IMG/VR virus record: IMGVR_UViG_3300027896_000011
Coordinates: 103,998-167,997 of that record
Length of the DNA: 64,000 bases
From: a virus
Strand: one strand, 5' to 3'
The position numbers and the translations under genes are program-made. Shown here one piece after another: positions 6,907-14,460 of this stretch (position 1 is the stretch's first letter; each line of letters begins with the position of its first letter). The notes beneath the pieces were generated by a model that was not told the origin of the DNA, searched no databases, and saw nothing but the letters and a program-made list of their open reading frames with translations.

Positions 6907-7128
6907 ATGAAGAAGATAAGTAAACGTACCTATGAGAAATTCGTAGCGTTAAATGAGGCAATTGAAAGAGGGCTATTCTGTAACTCTGAATTGGTAGAGG
7001 CGAATAAGGATATAGCTCGCATCTTCAAGACCCTTACCAAAAAAGAAAAGAAGCTTTATGAAGAGAATGCTCAAGGTAGTTTAATCAACTTTGATAAAGA
7101 CACTCTACCAAGGTGTAGAAAGGGGTAA
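6907..7128 (+). CDS. Small hypothetical protein
   Basis: 73 residues, basic and helical (KKISKRTYEKFVALNEAIERG), with GAGGAG before the ATG and two cysteines. It is packed directly after the previous gene; its stop codon lies 1 base before the next start. Function unknown. Confidence 0.7.
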   Translation: MKKISKRTYEKFVALNEAIERGLFCNSELVEANKDIARIFKTLTKKEKKLYEENAQGSLINFDKDTLPRCRKG

Positions 7129-7129
7129 T

Positions 7130-7534
7130 ATGGGACCATCTATAAAAGAACAAGATGATTGGATATGTTCTATATGTGGACGGAAAAATTATCCAGAATG
7201 GGTTTGTTGTCCATATGATGGAACGAAGTTTGTCCCACCAAAAGTAAAAACAGGTTCTATAAGAGATGAGGACCTTGCACAAATGTTGTTTGAGGTCTTC
7301 TATAATCAGCCTGTTATAGATGATTGGAATGAGTGTACAAGTAGAGTAAAAGAGAGTTGGGTGCGAATTGTTAAGAAGGCTCGTAGTCTGTTAGAAAACA
7401 AAGTCACTATAGAACCTCTCAGCATAAAAGAAGTAGAAGATGTTTACAATGATTGGTTAAAACGTCCTATACACAGTCTCTTAGATTTGATTGAATACGC
7501 TGCAGCAGCACAAAGAGAAAAGTTAACAAAATAA
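7130..7534 (+). CDS. Zinc-ribbon hypothetical protein
   Basis: 134 residues from the ATG at 7130, preceded by AAAGGGG. The N-terminus has CSICGRKNYPEWVCCPYDG, a CxxC...CCxxD rubredoxin-like knuckle. The remainder is helical with VEDVYNDWLKRP. No family recognised. Confidence 0.7.
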   Translation: MGPSIKEQDDWICSICGRKNYPEWVCCPYDGTKFVPPKVKTGSIRDEDLAQMLFEVFYNQPVIDDWNECTSRVKESWVRIVKKARSLLENKVTIEPLSIKEVEDVYNDWLKRPIHSLLDLIEYAAAAQREKLTK

Positions 7535-7537
7535 GCT

Positions 7538-7576
7538 AAGGAGGTCTATATGTTTGCGTAGGTATATAGACCTCTT
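7538..7576 (+). terminator. Hairpin enclosing an AGGAGG sequence
   Basis: AAGGAGGTCTATAT pairs with ATATAGACCTCTT across an 11-base loop, just after the stop at 7534. There is no clear U-run, so it may stop transcription weakly, protect the 3' end, or mask the enclosed AGGAGG. Confidence 0.5.
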
Positions 7577-7599
7577 AAAGTATCAAGAAAGGACAAAAG

Positions 7600-7926
7600 A
7601 TGAAACTGTTTGAACACTACTTGACACTTTTAGATCGCGATATCGCGACCCTAGAAAAACAACTACAAACCCTATCTAAGATTAAAGCATTACTCACAGC
7701 AGAAACAATAAAGAAAACCACATTCAACTTTGAAGAGGATACTCTACTTAAAGCTTTAATTGACAATAGTATACCTAAAAGCACCACAATAAAGCAATCT
7801 ACAAAAACTACAAAAAAATTCTGTGAGTGTGGTCATGCGCTGCATGGAGCAGAAGGTTGTACTCATCAGCTTGATGAGTTTTCTCGCTGTAATTGTTCTA
7901 AGGTTTTTAATCACACCTCAAGTTGA
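7600..7926 (+). CDS. Hypothetical protein, coiled-coil plus cysteine-rich tail
   Basis: 108 residues. The N-terminal half is a likely coiled coil (LDRDIATLEKQLQTLSKIKALL). The C-terminal part is CECGHALHGAEGCTH ... CNCSK, a compact metal-binding motif seen in many phage proteins. GAAAGGA precedes the ATG. Function unknown. Confidence 0.7.
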   Translation: MKLFEHYLTLLDRDIATLEKQLQTLSKIKALLTAETIKKTTFNFEEDTLLKALIDNSIPKSTTIKQSTKTTKKFCECGHALHGAEGCTHQLDEFSRCNCSKVFNHTSS

Positions 7927-7938
7927 AACAGAGGAAGC

Positions 7939-8115
7939 ATGGACCCGGATGCAAATTTAAAACGACAAAGGCTTCTTCGATCAAAACTTTTAACTCAACC
8001 AGATAACGCCAGATTGGAGATATTTGAAGAATTGTATGAATTGATGGAAGATATGGATGATTGGTTGTCCAACGGTGGGCGTACACCCTATGGTTGGACA
8101 AGCATAGATGATTAG
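7939..8115 (+). CDS. Small acidic hypothetical protein
   Basis: 58 residues (MDPDANLKRQRLLRSKLL...), with GAGGAAG 5 bases before the ATG and tight spacing to both neighbours (12 bases each side). An acidic helical segment (EIFEELYELMEDMDDW) is followed by a short tail. No family recognised. Confidence 0.65.
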   Translation: MDPDANLKRQRLLRSKLLTQPDNARLEIFEELYELMEDMDDWLSNGGRTPYGWTSIDD

Positions 8116-8127
8116 GATAGCACTAAT

Positions 8128-8658
8128 ATGGTGAGCAAAAAATTAGAACAACGTTTAACTGATTGTTGGCAGGCTGAGTATTGTTCTCTTCCATCATGGC
8201 TTTCAGAAGCTGAACGGCAACGCTTAGCTGACCGGGCAATGGAATTAGAACGACAAATGCTCACTACCAGATTCCATACACAAATAGGTCGTCCCTCTAG
8301 GATAGTGCAAAAAAGAAAGCATATCGTAGAGATTCCAAATAACTCAGTAGAACTAATAGCTCTAGCAAATACTAAAGCCGAATCTATATATGAGCATACA
8401 TACCCAAGATGGCGTGCATCAAGAATTAGACGCTTTGTATTTGTTGTTCTAACTAATGTTCCAGCGAAGTCAACTGATGCATCATATGTATGTGATGAGA
8501 AATTAGGTGTAACGCGTGCAGAAGAGATGATGGGACTAATTGATTTTCATAAAAACTTGACAAAGATGGCTAATCGAGAACCTGATAATTACACCTATGC
8601 AGTTGAGTTCGCAAAAACATTAGAAGCAAAATGGCTAGAAAAGGAGGGTGCAAAATGA
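8128..8658 (+). CDS. Hypothetical protein
   Basis: 176 residues, helical and charged, with no cysteine clusters or known motif. Its 3' end carries AAGGAGGG, the ribosome site of the next gene, which overlaps it by 4 bases. Function unknown. Confidence 0.7.
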   Translation: MVSKKLEQRLTDCWQAEYCSLPSWLSEAERQRLADRAMELERQMLTTRFHTQIGRPSRIVQKRKHIVEIPNNSVELIALANTKAESIYEHTYPRWRASRIRRFVFVVLTNVPAKSTDASYVCDEKLGVTRAEEMMGLIDFHKNLTKMANREPDNYTYAVEFAKTLEAKWLEKEGAK

Positions 8659-8855
8659 AGAGCTCGCTAAAAACATTTCTACGTGGGGAGAATCCATTAG
8701 ACGATAGTGGCTATTTTTGTAAACTAAAAGGCAGTCAACTATTGTCAGTAGTTTGTTGTGATGAGTTAACTGGTTGGTTTTTAGATAAAGATGGCAAGTA
8801 CTGGCTCATAGACGTATTAGATGACGGTACAGCCATCACGTACTGTGATACATAG
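8655..8855 (+). CDS. Small hypothetical protein
   Basis: 66 residues from the ATG overlapping the upstream TGA (ATGA). Beta-rich, with CCDELTGWFLDKDGKYWLIDVL. It ends at a double hairpin. Function unknown. Confidence 0.65.
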   Translation: MKSSLKTFLRGENPLDDSGYFCKLKGSQLLSVVCCDELTGWFLDKDGKYWLIDVLDDGTAITYCDT

Positions 8856-8903
8856 TTTCTAGTTATCACAGTACGTATAAAGGCAGCCACATGGCTGCTT
8901 TTA
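8838..8903 (+). terminator. Inverted repeat plus intrinsic terminator
   Basis: A 13 bp inverted repeat (ACGTACTGTGATA at 8838 and its complement at 8864) spans the stop codon. Immediately after, AAAGGCAGCC ACAT GGCTGCTTTT (8879-8902) is a classic terminator. Confidence 0.75.
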
Positions 8904-8938
8904 GCCTTCTTATCTATTGCAAGTTTTAGCATTTAGCG

Positions 8939-8946
8939 GGGATAAG
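8939..8946 (+). promoter_or_regulatory. Candidate phage promoter element (GGGATAAG)
   Basis: GGGATAAG just after a terminator and 40 bases before the ATG at 8987, matching the position of GGTATAAG elements elsewhere. Confidence 0.45.
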
Positions 8947-8986
8947 AATACCAGTATGAGGTGTAATTACCTGTGGAGGCAACAGA

Positions 8987-9292
8987 ATGAAGACACTAGC
9001 TGAAGATTTAGCATTAATCGCTCATAAAGCTAAAAATGAATTAAGGCCAAATGTAGAAGAAGAAACTAAATGGACGTTTAATAATCTAATGACAATCGCG
9101 TTATCCTCGGCAGAGTGTGGGTTAAGTAAGGTAGAGACATTGATTGTCTATCCTAAAACCATTACATCTGCTTTGGCTAAGAATGCCATCAATACGAATC
9201 TCATAGATATGTTGGATGAGAATGGTTTCAAGTACCCGTGCATTATTGAGCAGAATGGTGATACCAAAATTGTTTTTCACTTTGAGGAGTAG
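8987..9292 (+). CDS. Hypothetical protein upstream of radical SAM gene
   Basis: 101 residues, GGAGG ribosome site, stop 2 bases before the start of the radical SAM gene, so the two are probably cotranslated. N-terminal helices, then a beta-rich end (IIEQNGDTKIVFHFEE). It could be a partner or substrate of the enzyme; nothing in the sequence proves it. Confidence 0.7.
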   Translation: MKTLAEDLALIAHKAKNELRPNVEEETKWTFNNLMTIALSSAECGLSKVETLIVYPKTITSALAKNAINTNLIDMLDENGFKYPCIIEQNGDTKIVFHFEE

Positions 9293-9294
9293 AC

Positions 9295-10680
9295 ATGAAG
9301 ATAGACAGTGTCAGATTTCAAGCATTTGCTACTAATAGTAGTTCTGTTCATACTCCTTTTATCCGGACTGATAAAAAGCCGGTAGATTATTTGTTAAGTG
9401 AGGGGTATGAGTTCGGTTGGCAACCATTCATAGCGGCTACTTCTGAAGCGAAGAAGATGTACGCAGCTATGATGTTACAAGAGAATACACGATATTTGGG
9501 TAAGGACATTCAGGAGGCAGTACTTAGGCAGTGGGTAGGACTTGTTCCAGGAGAAGATGATTATATAGACCACCACTCAGTAATAACCCTACCTCGTACA
9601 TTCAAAGGGGAACAAATATCTAAACAATACTTTATGGATTATTTTAAATGGCTTATGCGCCCAGAGATAGCTATTCAGGGGGGCAATGATGACGGTGATG
9701 GTTGTGAAGAGCTTCCTGGGAAACCAGTAGATTTTCGTATTCCAAAATCTGGTTATTTTAATTGCCGGAAAGATGCAAAAGGGTTTTATACTTTATTCAA
9801 TCCGGAAGATGGAACTAAGATACGTATGTCTTTTGATGACAATGTAGATATGAGTAAGTCTACTAATCCGGAACTAGTAGATCTTAAGATCACCGATAGA
9901 TGTCCAAACGGCTGTTCCTATTGCTACCAGAATAGTAAGCCAAATGGTGAACATGCTGCTCGTGATTTGGTGACTACTATATTAGATGTATTAGCTAAGC
10001 TGGAAGTATTTGAAGTGGCATTCGGTGGCGGAGAACCAACAGAACATCCAGACTTTTGGCAGTTTGTTGTCCATGCCCATCGGTTAGGCATCAAACCTAA
10101 TTTTAGTACCCGTAATTTACGATGGCTAGATAATGCATGGAACTTACAGACGTTTAAAAAATGTTGTGGAGCTTTTGCATACTCTGTCGACTCTGTTGGG
10201 GGCGTTCGTACACTCATTAGGGCCATGCATAAATACGAGCTGGAGGATATGGTAACCGTTCAATATATTCCTGAAACAGAAGATGCTGAAATGCTAAAAG
10301 ATGTTATCATCGCTGCTACTGATTACGGCATACCGATTACTTTATTAGGTTTGAAGACAACAGGTCGTGGAAAACTATATACAGCATGTCGTAGTAGTCG
10401 CGCTGGGGTTACAGACGATGATGTAATAGCCGCAGTTAAAGACCATTGGAACATCGGCATAGACACCGCCTTCGCCAATAAATACCAAAAAGCAATTGAA
10501 GAATTAGGTGCAAGCCATTGGAGTTATAATATAAAAGAAGGCGCTCACTCCATGTATATTGATGCGGTCGCAGAACTCACAGGAAAATCTTCGTATTGCG
10601 AAGACCCTTGCCCATTAATAGTATATAACACCATCGAAAACACAGCAAAGCTCATTACTGAAGCTTTTAAAGGTTACTAA
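9295..10680 (+). CDS. Radical SAM enzyme
   Basis: 461 residues. The [4Fe-4S]-binding CxxxCxxC is CPNGCSYC near residue 202, after the strand LVDLKITDR. The SAM-binding GGGEPTEHP follows about 40 residues later. The N-terminal ~190 residues are an extra domain that opens with SVRFQAFATNSSSVHTPF, a serine-rich motif seen in some phage proteins. C-terminal cysteines (SSYCEDPCPL) may bind a second cluster. The substrate is unknown; it could be a peptide, nucleoside or tRNA modification enzyme. The next gene starts on its stop codon (TAATG). Confidence 0.9.
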   Translation: MKIDSVRFQAFATNSSSVHTPFIRTDKKPVDYLLSEGYEFGWQPFIAATSEAKKMYAAMMLQENTRYLGKDIQEAVLRQWVGLVPGEDDYIDHHSVITLPRTFKGEQISKQYFMDYFKWLMRPEIAIQGGNDDGDGCEELPGKPVDFRIPKSGYFNCRKDAKGFYTLFNPEDGTKIRMSFDDNVDMSKSTNPELVDLKITDRCPNGCSYCYQNSKPNGEHAARDLVTTILDVLAKLEVFEVAFGGGEPTEHPDFWQFVVHAHRLGIKPNFSTRNLRWLDNAWNLQTFKKCCGAFAYSVDSVGGVRTLIRAMHKYELEDMVTVQYIPETEDAEMLKDVIIAATDYGIPITLLGLKTTGRGKLYTACRSSRAGVTDDDVIAAVKDHWNIGIDTAFANKYQKAIEELGASHWSYNIKEGAHSMYIDAVAELTGKSSYCEDPCPLIVYNTIENTAKLITEAFKGY

Positions 10681-11015
10681 TGGAACAACATATTCTATCT
10701 AAAGTCGTTGATTGCATACTTTGGTGGAGTCAACGTAGAAACAGATTCCCTACCCTTACAGAAGCGTTAAAAGAGTTCGATATTGCCTTTAATAAAGAAC
10801 ATCTAGAACTTGTATGTGGTTGGTGGAATATAGCGCAAGAAGTATACATAGATCACTTTAAGCCAAATACCAATCGTAAGGTGTCTACAAAAGATGATAC
10901 CTCTATCGCTAGACTTATGGCTTCTTTGATCTACTCTGAGTATGAAGGAGAACCGGGTGATATTAAAAAGGGTAAATGTATTAAAAAGGGTATTATGTTT
11001 CCTACTTGGACATAG
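10680..11015 (+). CDS. Hypothetical protein
   Basis: 111 residues; the ATG overlaps the stop of the radical SAM gene, implying coupling. Helical, with WWSQRRNRFPTLTEALKEFD. Its last 74 bases overlap the next frame. Function unknown. Confidence 0.65.
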   Translation: MEQHILSKVVDCILWWSQRRNRFPTLTEALKEFDIAFNKEHLELVCGWWNIAQEVYIDHFKPNTNRKVSTKDDTSIARLMASLIYSEYEGEPGDIKKGKCIKKGIMFPTWT

Positions 11016-11157
11016 GTTTGTCTTAGTGTGGTATAATACTTCTATAGTAGAGCTACATTGTAGTAGATGTAGGCAGACATTACCTACAGGCACCATAATA
11101 GGAGCCACTCATGAAAGCATTGACCAGAAAATGTCTATGTGGTGCAGAAATAAGTAA
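10942..11157 (+). CDS. Small GHRF/CxxC phage protein
   Basis: 71 residues in a frame overlapping the genes on both sides. The segment CFLLGHRFVLVW ... LHCSRCRQTLP matches a pattern common in small phage proteins (a Leu-Gly-His-x-Phe opening, then CxxC), so I take the frame as real. The true start may be the GTG at 10957. A GTGGTATAATAC extended -10-like sequence at 11026-11037 lies inside it and could serve the next gene. Confidence 0.55.
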   Translation: MKENRVILKRVNVLKRVLCFLLGHRFVLVWYNTSIVELHCSRCRQTLPTGTIIGATHESIDQKMSMWCRNK

Positions 11158-11575
11158 CTGGAGAGCTTGCCCTATCCGTGACTGCGGAGCTGAGGCCGTT
11201 TGGTGCCAAGAGTGCGGAGGAGATGAGAAAGCCTCTACAATCATGCGCCAGCACATCTACGCATTACATACGGACACTATAGTGTCTAAGAAAGCTCTAA
11301 TAGCCTTCAGGTCTAAATTATTGATGCGGTATTACAGAGACCTTCCAGACGGTTTCGATACAGGGTACATGGTAGGGTATACTTTTATGCGCAACCCGGA
11401 GTTCATAGGAACCCCAGTTGCTTTACGAGGAGAGATATTGCCCGATACTGAAATAACACAAATATTTAGATGGGTGTTAGTAGAGAAGGGTAGTAATTGG
11501 GAAGGGTACTATGCATTAAGGGCAGATGAGTCTGGCGGAAATCTACCGGTCATACCTGTGGAGCTAAAACTGTGA
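11111..11575 (+). CDS. Hypothetical zinc-binding protein
   Basis: 154 residues. The N-terminal 40 residues carry CLCG, CPIRDCG and CQECGG, a probable double zinc knuckle; the rest is unrecognised. The stop overlaps the GTG start of the next gene. Confidence 0.7.
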   Translation: MKALTRKCLCGAEISNWRACPIRDCGAEAVWCQECGGDEKASTIMRQHIYALHTDTIVSKKALIAFRSKLLMRYYRDLPDGFDTGYMVGYTFMRNPEFIGTPVALRGEILPDTEITQIFRWVLVEKGSNWEGYYALRADESGGNLPVIPVELKL

Positions 11576-11817
11576 AGTATTGCCGTTCATGCTCATCTGG
11601 AGTAGTACCTGGAACTAGATTGACATTTGATCTGAAGTGCCCAGGCTGTCAGAAAAAGAAAGCTGCAGGTAAAAGAACAGGTCTCGAGCCTATGTCTTTT
11701 AAATTTGGACAAAAGGTTAGATTACCCCCAGACCAATTTGCAGCAAAATGTGCTCGGTTGAAAAAAGTAACAGATAATAAACGTAAAAGATTGATAATGA
11801 ATTATGAGATTAAATGA
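11572..11817 (+). CDS. Zinc-ribbon protein, paralogue of 6361 N-terminus
   Basis: 81 residues, GTG start overlapping the upstream TGA. CRSC near the start and CPGC 19 residues later are followed by KKKAAGKRTGLEP, the same arrangement as residues 15-50 of the protein at 6361. Probably a zinc-binding, nucleic-acid-associated protein; role unknown. Confidence 0.7.
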   Translation: MKYCRSCSSGVVPGTRLTFDLKCPGCQKKKAAGKRTGLEPMSFKFGQKVRLPPDQFAAKCARLKKVTDNKRKRLIMNYEIK

Positions 11818-11828
11818 GGTAGTACACG

Positions 11829-11942
11829 TTGATTGATTTCTTTGATGAACATCCGTATGTGGGATTGATGGCCATCTTAGTGATGGCCATTTTCTTTATA
11901 GCTGTAGGAGCGTATCTAGACCCCCTAATTGGAGGAAACTGA
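11829..11942 (+). CDS. Small membrane peptide
   Basis: 37 residues from a TTG start with GAGGTAG upstream. One hydrophobic span (VGLMAILVMAIFFIAVGAYL). Its stop overlaps the next ATG (TGATG), and it contains the next gene's GGAGG. Function unknown. Confidence 0.55.
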   Translation: MIDFFDEHPYVGLMAILVMAIFFIAVGAYLDPLIGGN

Positions 11943-12136
11943 TGTTTACAATTTCAAATGATGAGTTAGCTAAAGCAGAACCAATGAAGGCCGGAGATAA
12001 GATCAAGTGTAAGTGTGGAAAGAAACATGTTATACGTGGGTCTAAAGGGACGGGGGTAATCCTCTACTACAAATGTGGTAAAGACTGTTTCATGGCCGGA
12101 CTAGATGGTAAATCTATATTGGCAGTCAAAACATGA
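11942..12136 (+). CDS. Small zinc-ribbon protein
   Basis: 64 residues with CKCGKKHVIRG followed by CGKDC, a four-cysteine knuckle, and a GGAGG ribosome site. Function unknown. Confidence 0.7.
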   Translation: MFTISNDELAKAEPMKAGDKIKCKCGKKHVIRGSKGTGVILYYKCGKDCFMAGLDGKSILAVKT

Positions 12137-12240
12137 TTGAGTATTTAATAGCTTTTGGTATTGGGGTGTATATTGGTGTTGGGGTATATGCTGGTGTCAG
12201 TATTGTTTCATGGGCAATACACAGAAAGGATAAGTATTAA
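12133..12240 (+). CDS. Small membrane peptide
   Basis: 35 residues, MIEYLIAFGIGVYIGVGVYAG..., almost wholly hydrophobic with a basic HRKDKY end. The start overlaps the previous stop and the stop abuts the next ATG. One-span membrane peptide; role unknown. Confidence 0.6.
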   Translation: MIEYLIAFGIGVYIGVGVYAGVSIVSWAIHRKDKY

Positions 12241-12522
12241 ATGAAGCCGAGTGAGTTTATATTTAATGATCTGCGTATACCAGAACGTTATTGTGGCGTT
12301 ATCGAAAGATACATCACAGAGCACATGTACCCTGGCTCCTTTTTCAAGGCTGTTCTTTGTAATGATTTAAAGGAGGCGTGTAGTTCGGCAGATGATATAA
12401 ATATTAAATTACTGCCTGTGTATGTTGCCTATTTATACAACTATGCTCCTGCTGGTTGTTGGGGATGCCCGGAGAAATTTGAAGAGTGGCTTGCACAAGG
12501 AAAAGAACAGACAGATGACTAA
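12241..12522 (+). CDS. Hypothetical protein
   Basis: 93 residues, AAAGGA upstream of the ATG, overlapping the next gene by 8 bases. The sequence has MYPGSFFKAVLCNDLKEAC ... YLYNYAPAGCWGCPEKFEEWL, a motif pattern typical of small phage proteins of unknown role. Confidence 0.7.
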   Translation: MKPSEFIFNDLRIPERYCGVIERYITEHMYPGSFFKAVLCNDLKEACSSADDINIKLLPVYVAYLYNYAPAGCWGCPEKFEEWLAQGKEQTDD

Positions 12523-12868
12523 AGTAAAAAAACAACCATGTATTTCTTGCGGTAAATTAGTAGCAGAACAGACAGTACTAGGGCACAGTCCCTCTTGTTC
12601 TTTATTAAGACAATGGATAGGACCACGAAAGGTAATAGCTACTACTGTGTACAATCTACGTACTGATACAGAATCGGTATATATGCTTCCGGCGAAGAAG
12701 GCAGTTATCTATGCGTACGCACAGAGTAAAGGCGATTGGGCTGTAACCGGATATATGAAGAAGTACGGCAAGGAGATTAAGTGTGGGCCTACTAAGGCAC
12801 ATGCTTGGCTTAAGACATGGTTCCTTGGAGACTTTGCGGCAGTGGAAAAGGTGAAAGGGAAGAAATGA
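12515..12868 (+). CDS. Hypothetical zinc-binding protein
   Basis: 117 residues starting at the ATG at 12515. CISCGKLV near the N-terminus and SPSC further on suggest a zinc site. The remainder is a small alpha/beta region. It overlaps the next gene by 4 bases. Confidence 0.65.
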   Translation: MTKVKKQPCISCGKLVAEQTVLGHSPSCSLLRQWIGPRKVIATTVYNLRTDTESVYMLPAKKAVIYAYAQSKGDWAVTGYMKKYGKEIKCGPTKAHAWLKTWFLGDFAAVEKVKGKK

Positions 12869-13149
12869 AACAGGAACAGCTCTTCTCTCGATGTTCTAAG
12901 TGTGAGCAAGAAATTCCATATAATAATTACTCAACTACTCATGTTGTTGATCTACATAGGTGTACGTGGTGTGGTCCTTGTTCTCTTTATTATGAACTGA
13001 GTAATAAGGTACATAGAACTCAGTTTGCTAAGTTTATAGATAGAATGAATGCTAGTGGTTTTATGAAATCTGGAGAACATCCAGTAGATACAGCTTTACG
13101 TCTTATATATGATTTAGCATACTATAAAGCTAAAAAAGAAAGACTGTGA
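12865..13149 (+). CDS. Hypothetical zinc-binding protein
   Basis: 94 residues from the ATG in AAATGA. CSKCEQEIP and CTWCGPC form a four/five-cysteine knuckle; the C-terminal half is a basic helix. Function unknown. Confidence 0.65.
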   Translation: MKQEQLFSRCSKCEQEIPYNNYSTTHVVDLHRCTWCGPCSLYYELSNKVHRTQFAKFIDRMNASGFMKSGEHPVDTALRLIYDLAYYKAKKERL

Positions 13150-13153
13150 AGGC

Positions 13154-13378
13154 ATGAATTTTGAAGATGCATTAAAAGCAATAAAAAGCGGTAAGAGGGT
13201 TACTAGAGCTACGTGGGAACACAGAGCAGTATTGATACGCCTCTTTATTTTTGAAGAACCATACGCAGCAAACCCACCGGATGTAGTGATAGAGTACGCG
13301 CAAAAAGATGGGCTAGTTGTTCCATGGAGACCTGATCGTGGTGACTTGTTAGCAGAGGACTGGGAATTTGTCTCGTAA
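13154..13378 (+). CDS. tad2: DUF2829 / Tad2-like protein (putative anti-Thoeris)
   Basis: 74 residues. MNFEDALKAIKSGKRVTRATW at the start, and PWRPDRGDLLAEDWEFV at the end, are the signature ends of DUF2829. Members of that family known as Tad2 bind cyclic ADP-ribose signals and block the Thoeris defence. Length and motif placement fit a single-domain member. Some DUF2829 proteins may have other roles, so the function is by family. It sits among other small accessory genes. Confidence 0.85.
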   Translation: MNFEDALKAIKSGKRVTRATWEHRAVLIRLFIFEEPYAANPPDVVIEYAQKDGLVVPWRPDRGDLLAEDWEFVS

Positions 13379-13392
13379 CAGAAAGGTAAGCA

Positions 13393-13560
13393 GTGTTCAA
13401 TTTTCTTCGAAGGCTCGGACCAACAGGCGTATGGGGAGTGGTAGTTGATACTTTCATAGTTGCCTTCATAGTAATTTGCGTCGGGGTTACCCTTCATATC
13501 TGTTATAAGATGGGAGGCATTAAGTGGGACAGCCGAACAAACTTCGGTACCCATAAATGA
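13393..13560 (+). CDS. Small membrane protein
   Basis: 55 residues from a GTG start (AAAGGTAAG upstream). One strong transmembrane segment (VDTFIVAFIVICVGVTLHI). The stop overlaps the next ATG. Function unknown. Confidence 0.55.
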   Translation: MFNFLRRLGPTGVWGVVVDTFIVAFIVICVGVTLHICYKMGGIKWDSRTNFGTHK

Positions 13561-13793
13561 TGTGCCGGAAGCCACAAGTAGGTGCCTGTTCTGTTTGTGG
13601 TAGAGCAGTGCCCAGATACTCCAGCCCAATAGCTAATGGCTGGGTAGATGGGCACCTCTACATCGACGGAGTATTAGAAAAGGTACTGTGCTTTCAGCAT
13701 GAGGTAGAGGATGCATCTAACCCTATACACGGCTGGGACACTCAGTCTATAGGCTGCAGCAGACATATCAGCAAAACCAAAAGAATGAACTAA
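13557..13793 (+). CDS. Small cysteine/histidine-rich protein
   Basis: 78 residues. CSVCGRAVP near the start, then HLYIDG...CFQHE and CSRH, fitting a zinc-binding treble-clef-like arrangement. Start by ATGA overlap. Function unknown. Confidence 0.65.
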   Translation: MMCRKPQVGACSVCGRAVPRYSSPIANGWVDGHLYIDGVLEKVLCFQHEVEDASNPIHGWDTQSIGCSRHISKTKRMN

Positions 13794-13836
13794 TGTAACG
13801 CTACGCAATAACTGATGAAATAAGGGCTGACATCTG

Positions 13837-13844
13837 GGTATAAG
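13837..13844 (+). promoter_or_regulatory. Candidate phage promoter element (GGTATAAG)
   Basis: GGTATAAG in the gap after 13793. Its last bases form the left arm of an 11 bp stem (13841-13851 with 13869-13879, TAAGGAAGGTG arms), so a transcript from here would begin with a hairpin. Confidence 0.5.
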
Positions 13845-13891
13845 GAAGGTGCTGAGAATTATTCTTGACACCTTCCTTATCCCGGAGCAGT

Positions 13892-14035
13892 ATGGAATCT
13901 ATGATCAGCAGGCAACATATGACTAGCGGCTTAACCCAACAGGGTTGGGCCAAGGCATATGCACGTTCAAACTCTATTTGCCCCTTGTTTCCAACAAATC
14001 CGGAGAGACTAGGGGAAGGCAAAGAGGGTGGCTGA
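13892..14035 (+). CDS. Small hypothetical protein
   Basis: 47 residues (MESMISRQHMTSGL...), CGGAG ribosome site 7 bases before the ATG, 47 bases after the candidate promoter. SRQHMTSGLTQQGWAKAYARSNSICPLFP looks like ordinary coding sequence, but the segment could instead be a structured leader RNA. Confidence 0.45.
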   Translation: MESMISRQHMTSGLTQQGWAKAYARSNSICPLFPTNPERLGEGKEGG

Positions 14036-14068
14036 GGAAGAACTAGAAGTAGAAAGAGTTCAACCAAG

Positions 14069-14092
14069 GCCACCTCCAGAGGTGGCTTTTTT
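14069..14092 (+). terminator. Intrinsic terminator
   Basis: GCCACC TCCAGA GGTGGC followed by six T. It lies between the 47-residue ORF and the gene at 14108. Confidence 0.75.
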
Positions 14093-14107
14093 AGTTTCGG
14101 AGGTAAG

Positions 14108-14236
14108 ATGGCTAAAAAGAAAAATGAGCAATTGACTAAGGTAGCTGAGGCTATCGTAGAAGCCATTAAGTACGGGCTTACGGGCGAGTCAATAACGAGT
14201 AAACTAATAAAGGAAGTGCCGGGGAAGAAACCATGA
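14108..14236 (+). CDS. Small basic protein upstream of tRNA cluster
   Basis: 42 residues, MAKKKNEQLTKVAEAIVEAIKYGL..., GGAGGTAAG ribosome site. It ends GKKP with AAACCATGA, the same junction used in the mini-gene chains; the frame opened by that ATG runs into the tRNA-Tyr gene and is probably not real. Role unknown. Confidence 0.55.
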   Translation: MAKKKNEQLTKVAEAIVEAIKYGLTGESITSKLIKEVPGKKP

Positions 14237-14272
14237 AACAAGATGATCATTATAAACGCTCGACGAACCTAT

Positions 14273-14353
14273 CCGCTAGAACAGATATGGTATCGACGGG
14301 CGCTGTAAACGCCTTGCCTTCGGGCACAGGGGGTTCGATTCCCTCCTAGCGGA
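14273..14353 (+). tRNA. tRNA-Tyr(GTA)
   Basis: 7 bp acceptor (CCGCTAG/CTAGCGG), anticodon loop CTGTAAA, a class II variable arm with a short stem as usual for bacterial tRNA-Tyr, T loop TTCGATT, discriminator A. No encoded CCA. Confidence 0.9.
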
Positions 14354-14357
14354 CTAT

Positions 14358-14429
14358 GCTGCTCTAACTCAATGGAAGAGGGCCGTCCCTTTAAGTCGGT
14401 GGTTGTGGGTTCGACTCCCACGGGCAGTA
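14358..14429 (+). tRNA. tRNA, probably Lys(TTT), with C33
   Basis: Acceptor GCTGCTC/GGGCAGT pairs with wobbles, and the T arm is canonical. With standard numbering the anticodon loop is CCTTTAA: anticodon TTT but C instead of T at position 33, and a T-T mismatch in the stem. Isotype uncertain. Confidence 0.6.
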
Positions 14430-14460
14430 CAAAAAGATTGACCTGAACTGAAAGGAGAAA

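Noticed and set aside
14233-14349. ORF starting at AAACCATGA and entering tRNA-Tyr
   Set aside because: Its frame ends inside the tRNA gene; the coupling motif is the only evidence.
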